A stretch of 64,000 nt of DNA from Draconibacterium mangrovi (lineage in GTDB: Bacteria > Bacteroidota > Bacteroidia > Bacteroidales > Prolixibacteraceae), in contig NZ_JAAAGB010000006.1 of NCBI RefSeq assembly GCF_010586825.1, positions 1-64,000 of the forward strand, written 5' to 3'. The first letter of the stretch is position 1; each line of letters begins with the position of its first letter. The notes below the pieces were generated by a model. The model was not told the origin of the DNA and did not search any database. It saw only the letters and a program-made list of their open reading frames with translations. The position numbers and the translations under genes were made by a program. This document shows positions 26,899 through 35,989 of the stretch, in pieces.

Positions 26899-28086
26899 TT
26901 ATTCTTTCAGTTTTGCGATCATTATAATTGGGTTATCGGTTTCTTTAATATTTCTTAGATTTTGTAAGTAAGGAGGTAGTTTTGTCGCCTTTTCGGGATT
27001 TTCATTAACCCAATTAATTACTTCATATGTATCAACGTATGAAATAATTTCATTATTTTCATTTATATACTGTGGAAAAAACTGAATAAAATTATCTATA
27101 TCATTGTTAAGTCCAAAATATGGAATGCTAAAGAAAGTTTTATCAAATTTTTTCGAATCTGAAATCATAACTTCTTCATTTCGTTTGTCAAATATGCAAG
27201 AGCGATATTCACTTTTATAGTTCAATGTAAAGAATATAAATCGATTAGATTCAAAAATCTTTTCAATCAAGTGAAAATTCTTCATTTCTTCTTTTGAAAC
27301 GAAATTTCTTCTATACGAAGAGGGCTTGAAATCTCCAGAAAAGAATTCAAATTTTGGTAGTAATGTTTTGTTTTCGATTCTAAAAATGGTGTCATTGAAG
27401 AGTGTCTTAATATTTAAATGGTTATTAAATCGATAAAACCATCCCTCTTGTTCTCCCCACGAACGATATCGTTTTGGATTTTTTTCAAAATAGTCATTGA
27501 TATTAATATTGTCTATTTTGTTATTATAAGTATCAAAATAAATTAGCATTGCCTTATCATCCCCTGTAACGTTCGGGGCATAGCAAATAAACACTGAATC
27601 ATTCAATTCAACAAATGAACTTAGTATTCTAACATAATCCGGTTTTTCAAAAGTTCTTGTAACATTGCCATCAATTGAATATTCAATGATGTTTTTCCTC
27701 CATCCTCCGGCATATAAAGTTTGTTTTTTTTCATTATAAGGTAAATTGACTTTAGTGAATCTGTAGCCATTAGGACCTTTATCTCTCCTACCTACTTCTC
27801 GAATAAATTCACCAGATTTTCTATCAAAAATGAATTGTTGCTTGAATGCAATTGCAACGATATATTCAGCATCAACAAAAAACTTTGGCGCCAAACCTAT
27901 TAACGAATCTTTATTTGACAGTTGAACATATTCAACTGTTTCAGCTATTTCACTGAGGTTAATGATTCTTTTATTTTCATAACCAGAAACTAGATCTATT
28001 TTTTTAATTGTATTGGGTACTTTAGTTTCTTTGCAACCAGTCAGGATAAATAGGATTATCAATATGAAATAAGCGATTTTAATCAT
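26899..28086 (-). CDS. 6-bladed beta-propeller lipoprotein paired with precursor peptide 4
   Basis: About 395 residues from ATG 28086; an upstream ATG at 28113 adds nine residues but spoils the signal. Lipobox FILTGC. Entry strand IINLSEIAETVEYVQLSNKD, then blades such as FIFDRKSGEFIREVGRRDKG and IIEYSIDGNVTRTFEK, ending TDNPIIMIAKLKE. This is the propeller that follows the precursor at 28424-28627. The gap of about 340 bases is larger than in the other three pairs and holds an inverted repeat. A paired receptor, immunity or chaperone role is inference from the fourfold repetition of this layout. Confidence 0.8.
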   Translation of the reverse strand: MIKIAYFILIILFILTGCKETKVPNTIKKIDLVSGYENKRIINLSEIAETVEYVQLSNKDSLIGLAPKFFVDAEYIVAIAFKQQFIFDRKSGEFIREVGRRDKGPNGYRFTKVNLPYNEKKQTLYAGGWRKNIIEYSIDGNVTRTFEKPDYVRILSSFVELNDSVFICYAPNVTGDDKAMLIYFDTYNNKIDNININDYFEKNPKRYRSWGEQEGWFYRFNNHLNIKTLFNDTIFRIENKTLLPKFEFFSGDFKPSSYRRNFVSKEEMKNFHLIEKIFESNRFIFFTLNYKSEYRSCIFDKRNEEVMISDSKKFDKTFFSIPYFGLNNDIDNFIQFFPQYINENNEIISYVDTYEVINWVNENPEKATKLPPYLQNLRNIKETDNPIIMIAKLKE

Positions 28087-28133
28087 AAGGCTTAAAATTT
28101 GAAGTATTCTCATTTTTCTATATCTAACTTTTA

Positions 28134-28251
28134 ATCTGCCTCAAAAAGAGTGTCAAACGATAGCTCTTAATTAAATAGGATTCGATAACCTTAACATCGT
28201 AGGTAATTTAATGTGAGCATATTTGTCTAAGCAATACTTAATGAGGCAGAT
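28134..28251. repeat. 10-bp perfect inverted repeat between precursor 4 and its propeller
   Basis: ATCTGCCTCA (28134-28143) and TGAGGCAGAT (28242-28251) enclose 98 AT-rich bases. On the plus strand the right arm is followed by GTGTTTTGTTTTTG. It could fold in the mRNA as a separator, or bind a regulator as two half-sites. The remaining bases of 28087-28423 show no gene. Confidence 0.4.
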
Positions 28252-28423
28252 GTGTTTTGTTTTTGTTCTTTAGTGAATATATGGATCATGCAAATTCGTT
28301 ATTAGAACGTCATGTTATCAATACAACATCTCTGATATAAAGACACTTAAAATAAATTCAGGTTAACGTCCTAACTATGATTGAAGATGAATAATCAATG
28401 TTTTAAGCAGTTTCCTGAAACTA

Positions 28424-28627
28424 CTAATTATATTCCAATTCATATGAGCTATTTGGACAGCAATCATAACCTTCTTGCATGCACTGATTTACATCAGTGC
28501 CACATCCCCAGTAATCTCCACCAAAGGTACATACAACTGTAATATATTCACCACCTTTCAAATTCACCAGCTCTTCATTTTTTATAACCTTTTCAGGATT
28601 GATTGTTAATTTTCCTAATTTTTTCAT
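28424..28627 (-). CDS. GG-leader cysteine-rich precursor peptide 4
   Basis: 67 residues. Leader MKKLGKLTINPEKVIKNEEL, then VNLKGG, is the conserved GG-type leader of the Bacteroidales natural-product precursors (TIGR04149-like). Cleavage after GG by the C39 exporter would release a 41-residue core starting EYITVVC with five cysteines (TVVC, WGCG, NQCM, DCC) and an acidic tail ELEYN. An odd Cys number leaves one thiol free or dimerising. It lies between the HlyD gene and a propeller gene; the small-RNA unit at 28727-28796 sits upstream on the other strand. No radical SAM enzyme is near, so disulfides are the likeliest modification. Confidence 0.8.
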   Translation of the reverse strand: MKKLGKLTINPEKVIKNEELVNLKGGEYITVVCTFGGDYWGCGTDVNQCMQEGYDCCPNSSYELEYN

Positions 28628-28726
28628 TTTGTTATAATTTAAATTTAATTACTACCATTTGGGTTATAACACACTGTACATTTAAGGTTGGCAGCCTTTA
28701 CAGATTTTAATTTATCTTTGCCAAGC

Positions 28727-28796
28727 TCTCGTTTTTATGGGAAGCGGCAGGCAGGAAGTAGCTAATAGTAGTTGGCATACACTTCCTGCCTTTGTT
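28727..28796 (+). ncRNA. Candidate small RNA unit 4 (opposite strand, upstream of precursor 4)
   Basis: Promoter: TTGG at 28688-28691, 21-base spacer, TATCTTTG at 28713-28720. Transcript would start about 28727 and end in a stem of GGCAGGAAGT (28750-28759) and ACTTCCTGCC (28781-28790) followed by TTTGTT. The same parts recur at three other precursor genes. Read on the plus strand the stem has the T-rich tail; on the minus strand it does not, which fixes the orientation. Confidence 0.55.
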
Positions 28797-28824
28797 ATCC
28801 GCCAATTGACGGACACTTCCCTTG

Positions 28825-30114
28825 TTATTTTTCAAAAATCATTCTTAACGGATTAATAAACCGATAAATCATTCTCATTTGTTTAGTTATAATCTCAGCC
28901 GTACCATCCATTTCCTGTACCAGTTTTAGTTGTTCGCTGTAACTGGAAACCATACCATCGTTTAAATTTATTTCTACAATATATCCTTCCTTTTCGGGCA
29001 CAAGTGAAATTGAATTAACTGCACCAGTTAAAGTACCGTGTTCTATCGATGGGTAACCAGCCAGTTTTATCAGAACCTGTTGCCCGGGTTCAACTTTTCC
29101 TATTCCGGATGAAGGAACTACCGCCCGGCAAATAACTGAAGAACTATCCACAGGGACTATTGTTGCCAGGCGGTCGCCTGCTGTAACCACATGGTTCTCG
29201 CTCCAGTATCTGGTCAGGGTGACCTTCCCTTCAACCGGACTGCTCAACAAATAAGTATCTTCCCAACCTTTAATTTGGCTTTTTAATGTTTTTATACCGG
29301 AAGTGATTACTGTTTCAAACTGCACTATTTGTTTATCGTGCTGTTCCTGCAATTCAAGTAACGATAGTTTTTGCCCAATCAGGTTTGCTTCAGTCGATTT
29401 TAGTGAAGCAAGAAATCCGGTATAGGCCCTTTCCGACTGGATAAGCCTGGCTTTTGCCTCCTCAATCTGCGATTCCGACACTCCACCTTTATCTAATAGA
29501 TTCTTATAACGCGAAAATCCATTTCTCGCAATTTCAAGCTCTTCCTCCATCATTTGTTGTTGTTTGATGGCAAGCTGGTATTGTTGTTCCTGTTTTTCAG
29601 TTTGTTCTTTTAATAACTCAATTTTTTGGGGAATATAATTATTGCTGATAAAGTTCTTGTAGTCATACCAATTTCTGTAAAGTTGGTTGTACAAATCCTG
29701 TAAATCGCCCAAAACCAATTTTTCAGGTAAGTTAGTTGTATCCATAGAACTTTGGATATTTTTATAATTCAGGAAGTTTATTATTTCCTTTAGCTTTCTG
29801 AAATCATGCAAGTTAGTACCATTACTTATTAGGGCAATGTCGTCTCCTTTTTGCACCAGTTGCCCGTCAGGAACAAACCATTTGTTAATCCTTCCCGAAA
29901 CTTTGCACATTATTGGCGCAGGTGGATTGGTTGTGGTGATAACCAAAGGAGCTGCAACTACTTCTTTAAAAGTAAAAAAGTAACTGCCTATGATAATTGA
30001 AGCAAAGATTAAGAAAATGACTGTCAATCCCCAGCGTAGTATACTCCCCGGAATTTCTTTCATTATTTCCCTTACTTCTTCGTTATGGATTTCTATGTTT
30101 TGAATTTTTGACAT
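28825..30114 (-). CDS. HlyD-family secretion adaptor
   Basis: 429 residues. Short cytoplasmic N-terminus, one membrane helix (WGLTVIFLIFASIIIGSYFF), a split biotinyl-lipoyl domain (CKVSGRINKWFVPDGQLVQK and SPVEGKVTLTRYWSENHVV), a long coiled-coil hairpin between (about 150-275: QTEKQEQQYQLAIKQQQMME), and a beta-barrel C-terminus. This is the adaptor partner of the C39-peptidase ABC exporter at 32025-34250; together with an outer-membrane channel encoded elsewhere they would form a type I secretion path for the cleaved peptides. It lies between one propeller gene and precursor 4. Confidence 0.9.
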   Translation of the reverse strand: MSKIQNIEIHNEEVREIMKEIPGSILRWGLTVIFLIFASIIIGSYFFTFKEVVAAPLVITTTNPPAPIMCKVSGRINKWFVPDGQLVQKGDDIALISNGTNLHDFRKLKEIINFLNYKNIQSSMDTTNLPEKLVLGDLQDLYNQLYRNWYDYKNFISNNYIPQKIELLKEQTEKQEQQYQLAIKQQQMMEEELEIARNGFSRYKNLLDKGGVSESQIEEAKARLIQSERAYTGFLASLKSTEANLIGQKLSLLELQEQHDKQIVQFETVITSGIKTLKSQIKGWEDTYLLSSPVEGKVTLTRYWSENHVVTAGDRLATIVPVDSSSVICRAVVPSSGIGKVEPGQQVLIKLAGYPSIEHGTLTGAVNSISLVPEKEGYIVEINLNDGMVSSYSEQLKLVQEMDGTAEIITKQMRMIYRFINPLRMIFEK

Positions 30115-30185
30115 TTATTATGTTTGTCGTTCTTGGTTTGTAGTTTATTGTTCTGTAACCACAAACAATAAACTACGAACTTTAT

Positions 30186-31403
30186 TTATTCTTTTAACTT
30201 TACCAGCATCAAAACCGGGTTGTCATTCTCATCTAAACTGTTTGCAAGTTTTTCGAGGGCTTTTTTCTTTTCGGGGTATTTTGGGGTTGAATTTTTGAAA
30301 TTATTTGAGTTTATATGTGTTTTGAGATCAAAAGCTGAGATATGACGAATCAAGATATTGTTTTGACAGTTGTTTGTTGGCCAAAAACTAAAACCACCAT
30401 CAATATCGTTAATCATTTCAGGATCAGACAAGGCTACCACTTTTTTTTCAGTCTTATTGAATAATACCCTCGTATATCTTGTGTCTCGACTCCCAAAAGG
30501 TAATCCCTTTATATAGTCAGAGAAAACAAAAATCTTACTCTCTATAATTGAGTTGTTTATCAGTTTATTTTGTGCTTTCTTAATTATTTCTTGCATATCT
30601 GGCCCTGGATGTAGGTCAAAGTCTCTGTCTATTAATAACTTATTTTCTTTGTAAACGACATATGGAATCATGGAATTGTTCTTTATGCAATAAAGAGTGT
30701 CATTATAGTTTTCTTTAAAGTAGATATTATTTTCATAGGAGTACAAAGGGCCACTGCTCATTTTTAGTTTCTTCTTTATTGGAGGATTATGACTTTTAAA
30801 TTTACATATTGGTTCCAAATTTGTATTCCAGATAATTAAACTTGTTGGATTTTCAATATCTGCATAACGATTGCATGCTAGTCGCGTTGGATTAAAATAA
30901 AGTAACTTTGAAGTAAACTTCTGTTCTTTATGACTTCTAATGTATTTACCTTTCAGATCATACCAATTTAATGAATGTTCACCTTGTATTAAAATTTTAT
31001 TTGCTGCCTCGTTAACGGCGAAATACATTATGCTCTGGTAATTCTCTGGTCCACGTCCAACACTTCCTATTTGCCTAATAAATCGCCCTTCACGATTAAA
31101 CTGTTGTAAACAATTTCTTTCACCAATGAAAATGAAAGATTCTGTAATTTCAATCTGCTGTACTCTTCCAATCAATATATGAGGGGTAGTTTCCAAAGGA
31201 ATATAATTAATATCAAGAGCTACATTAGAAATAGGAACAGACTTTTTTTCATTCACAGCCAGTTCCACATCAATAGTATACAGATCAGAAGGTTGTTGCT
31301 GCTTATTATCATGTTTGCAACTTACAAATAGTGTTAACGTAATTGCAATTAAAGAGAAGCATGCCTTCGATACGTTTCCTATTTTGGGATTACGAACAAT
31401 CAT
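30186..31403 (-). CDS. 6-bladed beta-propeller lipoprotein paired with precursor peptide 3
   Basis: About 405 residues from ATG 31403. The frame is open further upstream, but this start gives a lipoprotein signal ending LTLFVSC. Entry strand VALDINYIPLETTPHILIGR, then QQFNREGRFIRQIGSVGRGP and LNWYDLKGKYIRSH blades, ending ENDNPVLMLVKLKE. It begins 99 bases after the stop of precursor 3. C-terminal tail and blade pattern are shared with the other cluster propellers while the ligand-side loops differ, as expected if each copy recognises a different peptide; that is inference. Confidence 0.8.
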   Translation of the reverse strand: MIVRNPKIGNVSKACFSLIAITLTLFVSCKHDNKQQQPSDLYTIDVELAVNEKKSVPISNVALDINYIPLETTPHILIGRVQQIEITESFIFIGERNCLQQFNREGRFIRQIGSVGRGPENYQSIMYFAVNEAANKILIQGEHSLNWYDLKGKYIRSHKEQKFTSKLLYFNPTRLACNRYADIENPTSLIIWNTNLEPICKFKSHNPPIKKKLKMSSGPLYSYENNIYFKENYNDTLYCIKNNSMIPYVVYKENKLLIDRDFDLHPGPDMQEIIKKAQNKLINNSIIESKIFVFSDYIKGLPFGSRDTRYTRVLFNKTEKKVVALSDPEMINDIDGGFSFWPTNNCQNNILIRHISAFDLKTHINSNNFKNSTPKYPEKKKALEKLANSLDENDNPVLMLVKLKE

Positions 31404-31502
31404 TTTCTTTTGTGTAAAATTGTTAATTATGCCCATCACATGAAATAAAGAGCTGGAATTAGAACTGGTTGGTAGCTCTAATCCCATTTCTCGTTATTCT
31501 AA

Positions 31503-31718
31503 TTAAGTACAAGATAACCATGTTGCTGATGAACAACTATCACAACACCAGCTTCCTTCACAATTGGTTCCATCATCATCACATCCAGCAAACGAAATAG
31601 CACTGGCTTTACTCAACCCCGTACTACAAAACATATCTCTTTTTGCCGCACATGTTCCACTTTCCCATTCATGCGGATATCCACCTCTCAAATTCACCAA
31701 CTCTTCATCTTTTATCAC
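31503..31718 (-). CDS. GG-leader cysteine-rich precursor peptide 3, canonical start codon lost
   Basis: The frame reads back through the full conserved leader (KKLGRLSINPEKV at 31754-31716), but the codon where its paralogues have ATG is AAT: the G of ATG AAA AAA TTA is missing. No other in-frame ATG exists before a stop at 31769. The first usable start is GTG at 31718, giving 71 residues and only half a leader (IKDEELVNLRGG). The core after GG has eight cysteines (SGTCAAKRDMFC, FAGCDDDGTNCEG, WCCDSCSSATWLSCT) and is closely similar to that of precursor 2. Either expression is reduced, or the gene is newly inactivated; a homopolymer sequencing error is also possible. Confidence 0.65.
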   Translation of the reverse strand: MIKDEELVNLRGGYPHEWESGTCAAKRDMFCSTGLSKASAISFAGCDDDGTNCEGSWCCDSCSSATWLSCT

Positions 31719-31855
31719 CTTTTCAGGATTAATCGATAATCTTCCTAATTTTTTATTTTTATAATTTTATATTCAACATTTATTTAGCCTTGTATATCGT
31801 TTCAAAGGCTTGGAATTTATATTCCCAATTTTTTAAATGTTTATCTTTGTCACTT

Positions 31856-31932
31856 CCCTCCTTTCTTTGTTAATGGAGGAGTCGCGGCAGGAAGCGGAAG
31901 TTTTGAGAACAGCATTGCTTCCTGCCCTTCTT
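31856..31932 (+). ncRNA. Candidate small RNA unit 3 (opposite strand, upstream of precursor 3)
   Basis: TATCTTTG at 31842-31849 is an exact -7 box; the -33 element is weak. The transcript would hold a hairpin CTCC...GGAG (31858-31879) and a terminator stem GGCAGGAAGC (31886-31895) with GCTTCCTGCC (31917-31926), then CTTCTT. Same order of parts as the units at 28727, 35920 and 37550. Confidence 0.5.
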
Positions 31933-32024
31933 CCAATTAGTTATTATTTAAATGTCTCATATTTTATATACTTTTTGGCCAAATCCTCTCACTTGGGGAG
32001 TTACTTGCCGGTAGGCATGGAGCA

Positions 32025-34250
32025 TTAATTTCCCAACTCCAACTGATCTTTCACCAAATTAAAATAGTTTCCTTTTGCAGCTACCAGTTCTTTATGTGTG
32101 CCAATTTCAACAATTTTGCCTTTTTCGAGCACAACTATTTGGTCGGCCTTTTTAACCGTACTAAGCCGGTGTGCAACCACAACCACAGTTCTCCCTTTAA
32201 AGAACCTGTCCAGGTTTTCCATAATTACCCGCTCGTTTTTTGCATCAAGGGCATTGGTTGCTTCGTCGAAAAAAATGTAATCAGGATCTTTATATACAGC
32301 CCGGGCAATTAAAATACGTTGCTTTTGCCCGGTACTAAGGCCATGCCCCTGACTGCCTATTTTTGTATTGTACCGCAAAGGCAATGTTTCAATAAAGTCA
32401 CCGATATTGGCTGTATTAACAGCCTGTTCTGTCTTATCTAGGTTTGGAGTTTCATCCATTACTCCAATATTGTTTGCAATTGTGTCTGAAAAAATGAAAC
32501 CCTCCTGCATAACTACACCACAACGTTTACGCCATTCCGATTCGCTGTACCTTTTTATTTCGAGACCATTTAATTTAATTGTCCCTCTGGTCGGCTCATA
32601 GAAGCCAAGCAACAATTTTATCAGGGTGGTTTTGCCGCTACCACTTGTGCCCACAATTGCGGTTACCTTATTGGCCGGAATTTTTAGGTTAATTTTTTTC
32701 AGTACTTTTTCGGAATGGGGGCCTTCGTACTGGAACATTACATTCTTTACTTCAATATCAGCATTTGACGGAATATCCCTTATTTTTCCGTCTTCCGGTC
32801 TCTCTTCATCTTCACGGTCGTGTATTTCTCCTAATCTTTCCAAACTGATTTTTGCGTCCTGGGCCTGCTGGGTAAACCCAATAAATTGCTGAATGGGTGC
32901 ATTTAATTGTCCGATTATGTATTGCACTGCCATCATCATACCGAGGGTCATGTCGCCAGTTATAACCGCTTTTGCAGATAGGAAAGAGATGAACAGGTCT
33001 TTGGCCTGGTTAATAAATGTTGCTCCCAGTTGTTGGTTCTGGTTTAATGCCATTCCCTTGATACCTACCCGATATAACCGTGCCTGGATACTTTCCCATT
33101 CCCAACGTTTTTGTTTTTCGCAGGCATTTAGTTTTATTTCCTGCATACCGTTTACCAACTGGACAATATTGCTTTGATTGGCTGAAGATTGCTGGAACCG
33201 CTTATAGTCAATTTCCCTTCTTCTTTTTAGAAACAGGAGCACCCACCCAATGTATAAAACACTTCCTATGAAAAATACACCAAGAATACCAAGGTGATAT
33301 GAGGCCATTATCAACGTATAAATAACCAGGGTAATTACCGCAAATACAATATCAATTAGCGATTTGGTAAGGAAAGATTGTATACGGTTATGGTCTTGAA
33401 TACGTTGCATTATGTCTCCAATCATTTTAATATCGAAGAAAGCGATGGGTAGTTTCATCAGTTTAATCAGGAAATCAGTAATTAGCGAAATACTAATCCG
33501 GGTGGTTATATGCAGCATTATCCAGCTACGAATTAACCCGTTTGCAGTTTGGCCAAAGGTTAGCACCATTTGCGCTACCAATACCATGACAATAAAAGCC
33601 AGATCACTGTTGTTAATACCGTAGTCAACTACCGATTGTGTAAGGAAAGGGAAAATCATGCTGATTAAACTCCCGGTTAACATTCCCAAACCCAATTGGA
33701 TAATGTATTTTTTGTATGGCCTTAAATACTCAAGCAGGTACAAAAATCTTAGTTTACCCTTTTCTTCGTCTTCGTGTTTGTAAAAATCGGGCGTAGGTTC
33801 CAGTAGCAGGGCTGCCCCTTCTTTTTTCCCCTCGGTTTTGGTACTGAGCCAACAATTAATAAACTCTTCTTTTGAATAAGTTAATAATCCTTTTGCCGGA
33901 TCAGAAACATAAACTACAGCTTCATCTTTGCCTCGATTTTTTAAAATGGATTGTGATTTTTTTATCGAATAAACAATTACAAAATGCCGTTGTTTCCAAT
34001 GCACGATACATGGCAGGGGAACTTCATCGCGCAATTCTTCCCATGTTAAGCGGTAGCCTTTAGTACGGAAGCCAATGTTTTCTGCGGCTTCGCTAATCCC
34101 CAGCAAGGATACTCCCTCCCGGGTAATGTATGAAGTACTACGAAGATATTGCAAGCTATAGTTTTTACCGTAGTATTTTGCCACCATGCGCAGGCAGGTG
34201 GGGCCACAGTCCATAGCATCAAGTTGTTTATAGTGTGGGAATTTTGGCAT
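32025..34250 (-). CDS. C39-peptidase-containing ABC exporter for GG-leader peptides
   Basis: 741 residues. Residues 1-130 are a C39 peptidase with nucleophile C15 (DAMDCGPTCLRMVAKYYG), His near 92 (CIVHWKQRHFVIVY) and the acid in VSDPAKG; it cuts leaders after Gly-Gly. Then six membrane helices (about 160-430) and an ATPase with Walker A GTSGSGKTT (about 534), signature STGQKQR (about 638) and Walker B YIFFDEATNALD (about 657). This is the natural exporter for the four GG-leader precursors. It begins at the base after the stop of the propeller gene upstream, so the two are coupled. All catalytic residues are present; assignment is secure. Confidence 0.95.
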   Translation of the reverse strand: MPKFPHYKQLDAMDCGPTCLRMVAKYYGKNYSLQYLRSTSYITREGVSLLGISEAAENIGFRTKGYRLTWEELRDEVPLPCIVHWKQRHFVIVYSIKKSQSILKNRGKDEAVVYVSDPAKGLLTYSKEEFINCWLSTKTEGKKEGAALLLEPTPDFYKHEDEEKGKLRFLYLLEYLRPYKKYIIQLGLGMLTGSLISMIFPFLTQSVVDYGINNSDLAFIVMVLVAQMVLTFGQTANGLIRSWIMLHITTRISISLITDFLIKLMKLPIAFFDIKMIGDIMQRIQDHNRIQSFLTKSLIDIVFAVITLVIYTLIMASYHLGILGVFFIGSVLYIGWVLLFLKRRREIDYKRFQQSSANQSNIVQLVNGMQEIKLNACEKQKRWEWESIQARLYRVGIKGMALNQNQQLGATFINQAKDLFISFLSAKAVITGDMTLGMMMAVQYIIGQLNAPIQQFIGFTQQAQDAKISLERLGEIHDREDEERPEDGKIRDIPSNADIEVKNVMFQYEGPHSEKVLKKINLKIPANKVTAIVGTSGSGKTTLIKLLLGFYEPTRGTIKLNGLEIKRYSESEWRKRCGVVMQEGFIFSDTIANNIGVMDETPNLDKTEQAVNTANIGDFIETLPLRYNTKIGSQGHGLSTGQKQRILIARAVYKDPDYIFFDEATNALDAKNERVIMENLDRFFKGRTVVVVAHRLSTVKKADQIVVLEKGKIVEIGTHKELVAAKGNYFNLVKDQLELGN

Positions 34251-35510
34251 TTATTCTTTTAGTTTTACAAGCATCAGCACCGGATTGTCATTTTCATTTA
34301 AACGATTAGCGAGTTGATGAAAGGCTTTTTTGTTTGGCGGATAGTTAGTCTTGGAAGATTCAAATTCTGGAGTGCTGATATGTTTTTTAATTTTGTAGGC
34401 ATTTATTGTACCAACTAAGTACTCTGCCCGCATATTGGTGAAATAATTAATAGGAAAAAAATTTAATCCACAGTCAAAATTATTTGGGATACCTTCATTT
34501 AATTCCGAATTCCATTCGAAATCACAGGTATATGAAGATTTGGATCGCTTGTCAAGCAAAACGTATGACGATTTTCCAGAATATGTGTATCTACTAATTA
34601 TATACCGAGTGGTTTGAATAAAATAGTGAGGATAATACAAATTACCAACCTTTTTTAAATAATCTTTCATTGACCGAATCTCAATGTTTTTAGGCGACCA
34701 TTTGTGATCACCAGAACTAATTATTGCGGATGCTTTGAATGTAAGATCGGGATAAATCGTAAACAACGTATCGTTATAGTCAACCCAATAGGTTATTTTA
34801 TCGCCAAATTTATATATTTCGCCTAAAGGGCCTATATTTGTTTTGAACGCTGGTGTCGTATTTTCCTTCAGAAACAAGTTATTACCAAGTGTATCACTAA
34901 TACTCCAGAGGTGTTCACACTTTGCCCCAAGTTTTTTCATAGCAAATAGAAGGTAATCATTTCCCAATAAACTTATCTGAGCATAAGATGGACTATGGTT
35001 ATTAAACTTGAAATCTCTAATAAAATCTCCGTTGGTATTATAGACGAGTATCGTATTGGGTCTGCCGTTAATATAAATCCTATTGTTTATTTCATCAACG
35101 GTAAAGTATTCACTTGATAAATATTCTTGAGAGCCTCTCCCTGTAGCTCCAATTTGTTTTGGATTTTTACCGTCAATATCAAATCTGAATAATGTTTTTA
35201 ACCCATTTCCTTCACCACCTTGGGCCTTATCGCTAACAACGTATATAGCTTTATCATTAACATAGAGTTTAACTATCTTATCTATAAGTACTTTATTGGA
35301 AAGAGGTATATATTCTATATCTTCAGCGAAACTTGTTAACTGAAGTTCATTTTTCTCAAATGTTCTGGGATCAATATGAATTTCACTATTTTGCTCTAAT
35401 ATCGCGAATGATTGTAATGGTATGCTGGAATCATTATTGATTCTAACCTTTTGCTTACAAGAGATTGAAAATAGAAGAAAAAGTAAAACGATTATTTTTG
35501 AGATTTTCAT
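34251..35510 (-). CDS. 6-bladed beta-propeller lipoprotein paired with precursor peptide 2
   Basis: 419 residues. Signal MKISKIIVLLFLLFSISC is a clear lipoprotein signal. Entry strand LTSFAEDIEYIPLSNKVLID, then LFRFDIDGKNPKQIGATGRG and ILVYNTNGDFIRDFKFN blades, ending ENDNPVLMLVKLKE. It starts 63 bases after precursor 2 and is directly joined to the ABC exporter gene. The link to the exporter suggests that the propeller acts in the same step as secretion (capture, folding or self-protection at the envelope); inference only. Confidence 0.8.
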   Translation of the reverse strand: MKISKIIVLLFLLFSISCKQKVRINNDSSIPLQSFAILEQNSEIHIDPRTFEKNELQLTSFAEDIEYIPLSNKVLIDKIVKLYVNDKAIYVVSDKAQGGEGNGLKTLFRFDIDGKNPKQIGATGRGSQEYLSSEYFTVDEINNRIYINGRPNTILVYNTNGDFIRDFKFNNHSPSYAQISLLGNDYLLFAMKKLGAKCEHLWSISDTLGNNLFLKENTTPAFKTNIGPLGEIYKFGDKITYWVDYNDTLFTIYPDLTFKASAIISSGDHKWSPKNIEIRSMKDYLKKVGNLYYPHYFIQTTRYIISRYTYSGKSSYVLLDKRSKSSYTCDFEWNSELNEGIPNNFDCGLNFFPINYFTNMRAEYLVGTINAYKIKKHISTPEFESSKTNYPPNKKAFHQLANRLNENDNPVLMLVKLKE

Positions 35511-35573
35511 GTATGTTTTTTATGATAATTGAAGATATTAGATTGATTCTTTCAATCTAATATCTATTTGAAA

Positions 35574-35816
35574 CTAACAAGTATACCAGGTGGCAGAAGA
35601 ACAGCTGTCGCAACACCAATTCCCTTCACAGTTTGTGCCATCTGAATATTCACAACTAGCATGAAAAATCGCATCGGTCTTACTAATATTACAAAGTATT
35701 ATTCCCTCATGTATTGCCGCGCAAGTACCTCCATTGTACCCTCCTTTCAGATTTACTAGTTCTTCATTTTTTATCACCTTTTCAGGACTAATCGATAGTT
35801 TTCGTAACTTTTTCAT
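35574..35816 (-). CDS. GG-leader cysteine-rich precursor peptide 2
   Basis: 80 residues. Leader MKKLRKLSISPEKVIKNEEL plus VNLKGG; cleavage after GG would give a 54-residue core beginning YNGGTCAA. The core has eight cysteines (GGTC, IILC, HASC, GTNCEGNWCCDSC, YTC) and ends ATWYTC. The second half is almost the same as in precursor 3 (DGTNCEG.WCCDSCSSATW), so the two are recent paralogues with variable N-terminal core halves. Eight cysteines fit four disulfides, made by the VKOR-thioredoxin protein of the cluster. Ends 63 bases before its propeller. Confidence 0.8.
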   Translation of the reverse strand: MKKLRKLSISPEKVIKNEELVNLKGGYNGGTCAAIHEGIILCNISKTDAIFHASCEYSDGTNCEGNWCCDSCSSATWYTC

Positions 35817-35919
35817 TTTAATGATTTTAAATTTAACAATTCAAATATGCCTTGCTATTCCTTTCAAAGACAGGAATTTTGTAATTCCAATTTTGTTTAA
35901 ATAATTATATTTGTCACAT

Positions 35920-35978
35920 GACCTCCTTCCTTTTTTAAGTAAGGGGCAGGCAGGTGGCGTAAGCTTCCTGTCTATCAT
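35920..35978 (+). ncRNA. Candidate small RNA unit 2, degenerate (opposite strand, upstream of precursor 2)
   Basis: TATATTTG at 35906-35913 forms the -7 box. A hairpin CCTTCC...AAGTAAGG (35925-35944) follows, then the terminator arms GGCAGGCAGG (35945-35954) and CTTCCTGTCT (35964-35973), with two mismatches against the other copies and a poorer T tract (ATCATTT). Upstream sequence back to about 35850 aligns with unit 3. The most decayed of the four. Confidence 0.4.
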
Positions 35979-35989
35979 TTCTACCAGTT

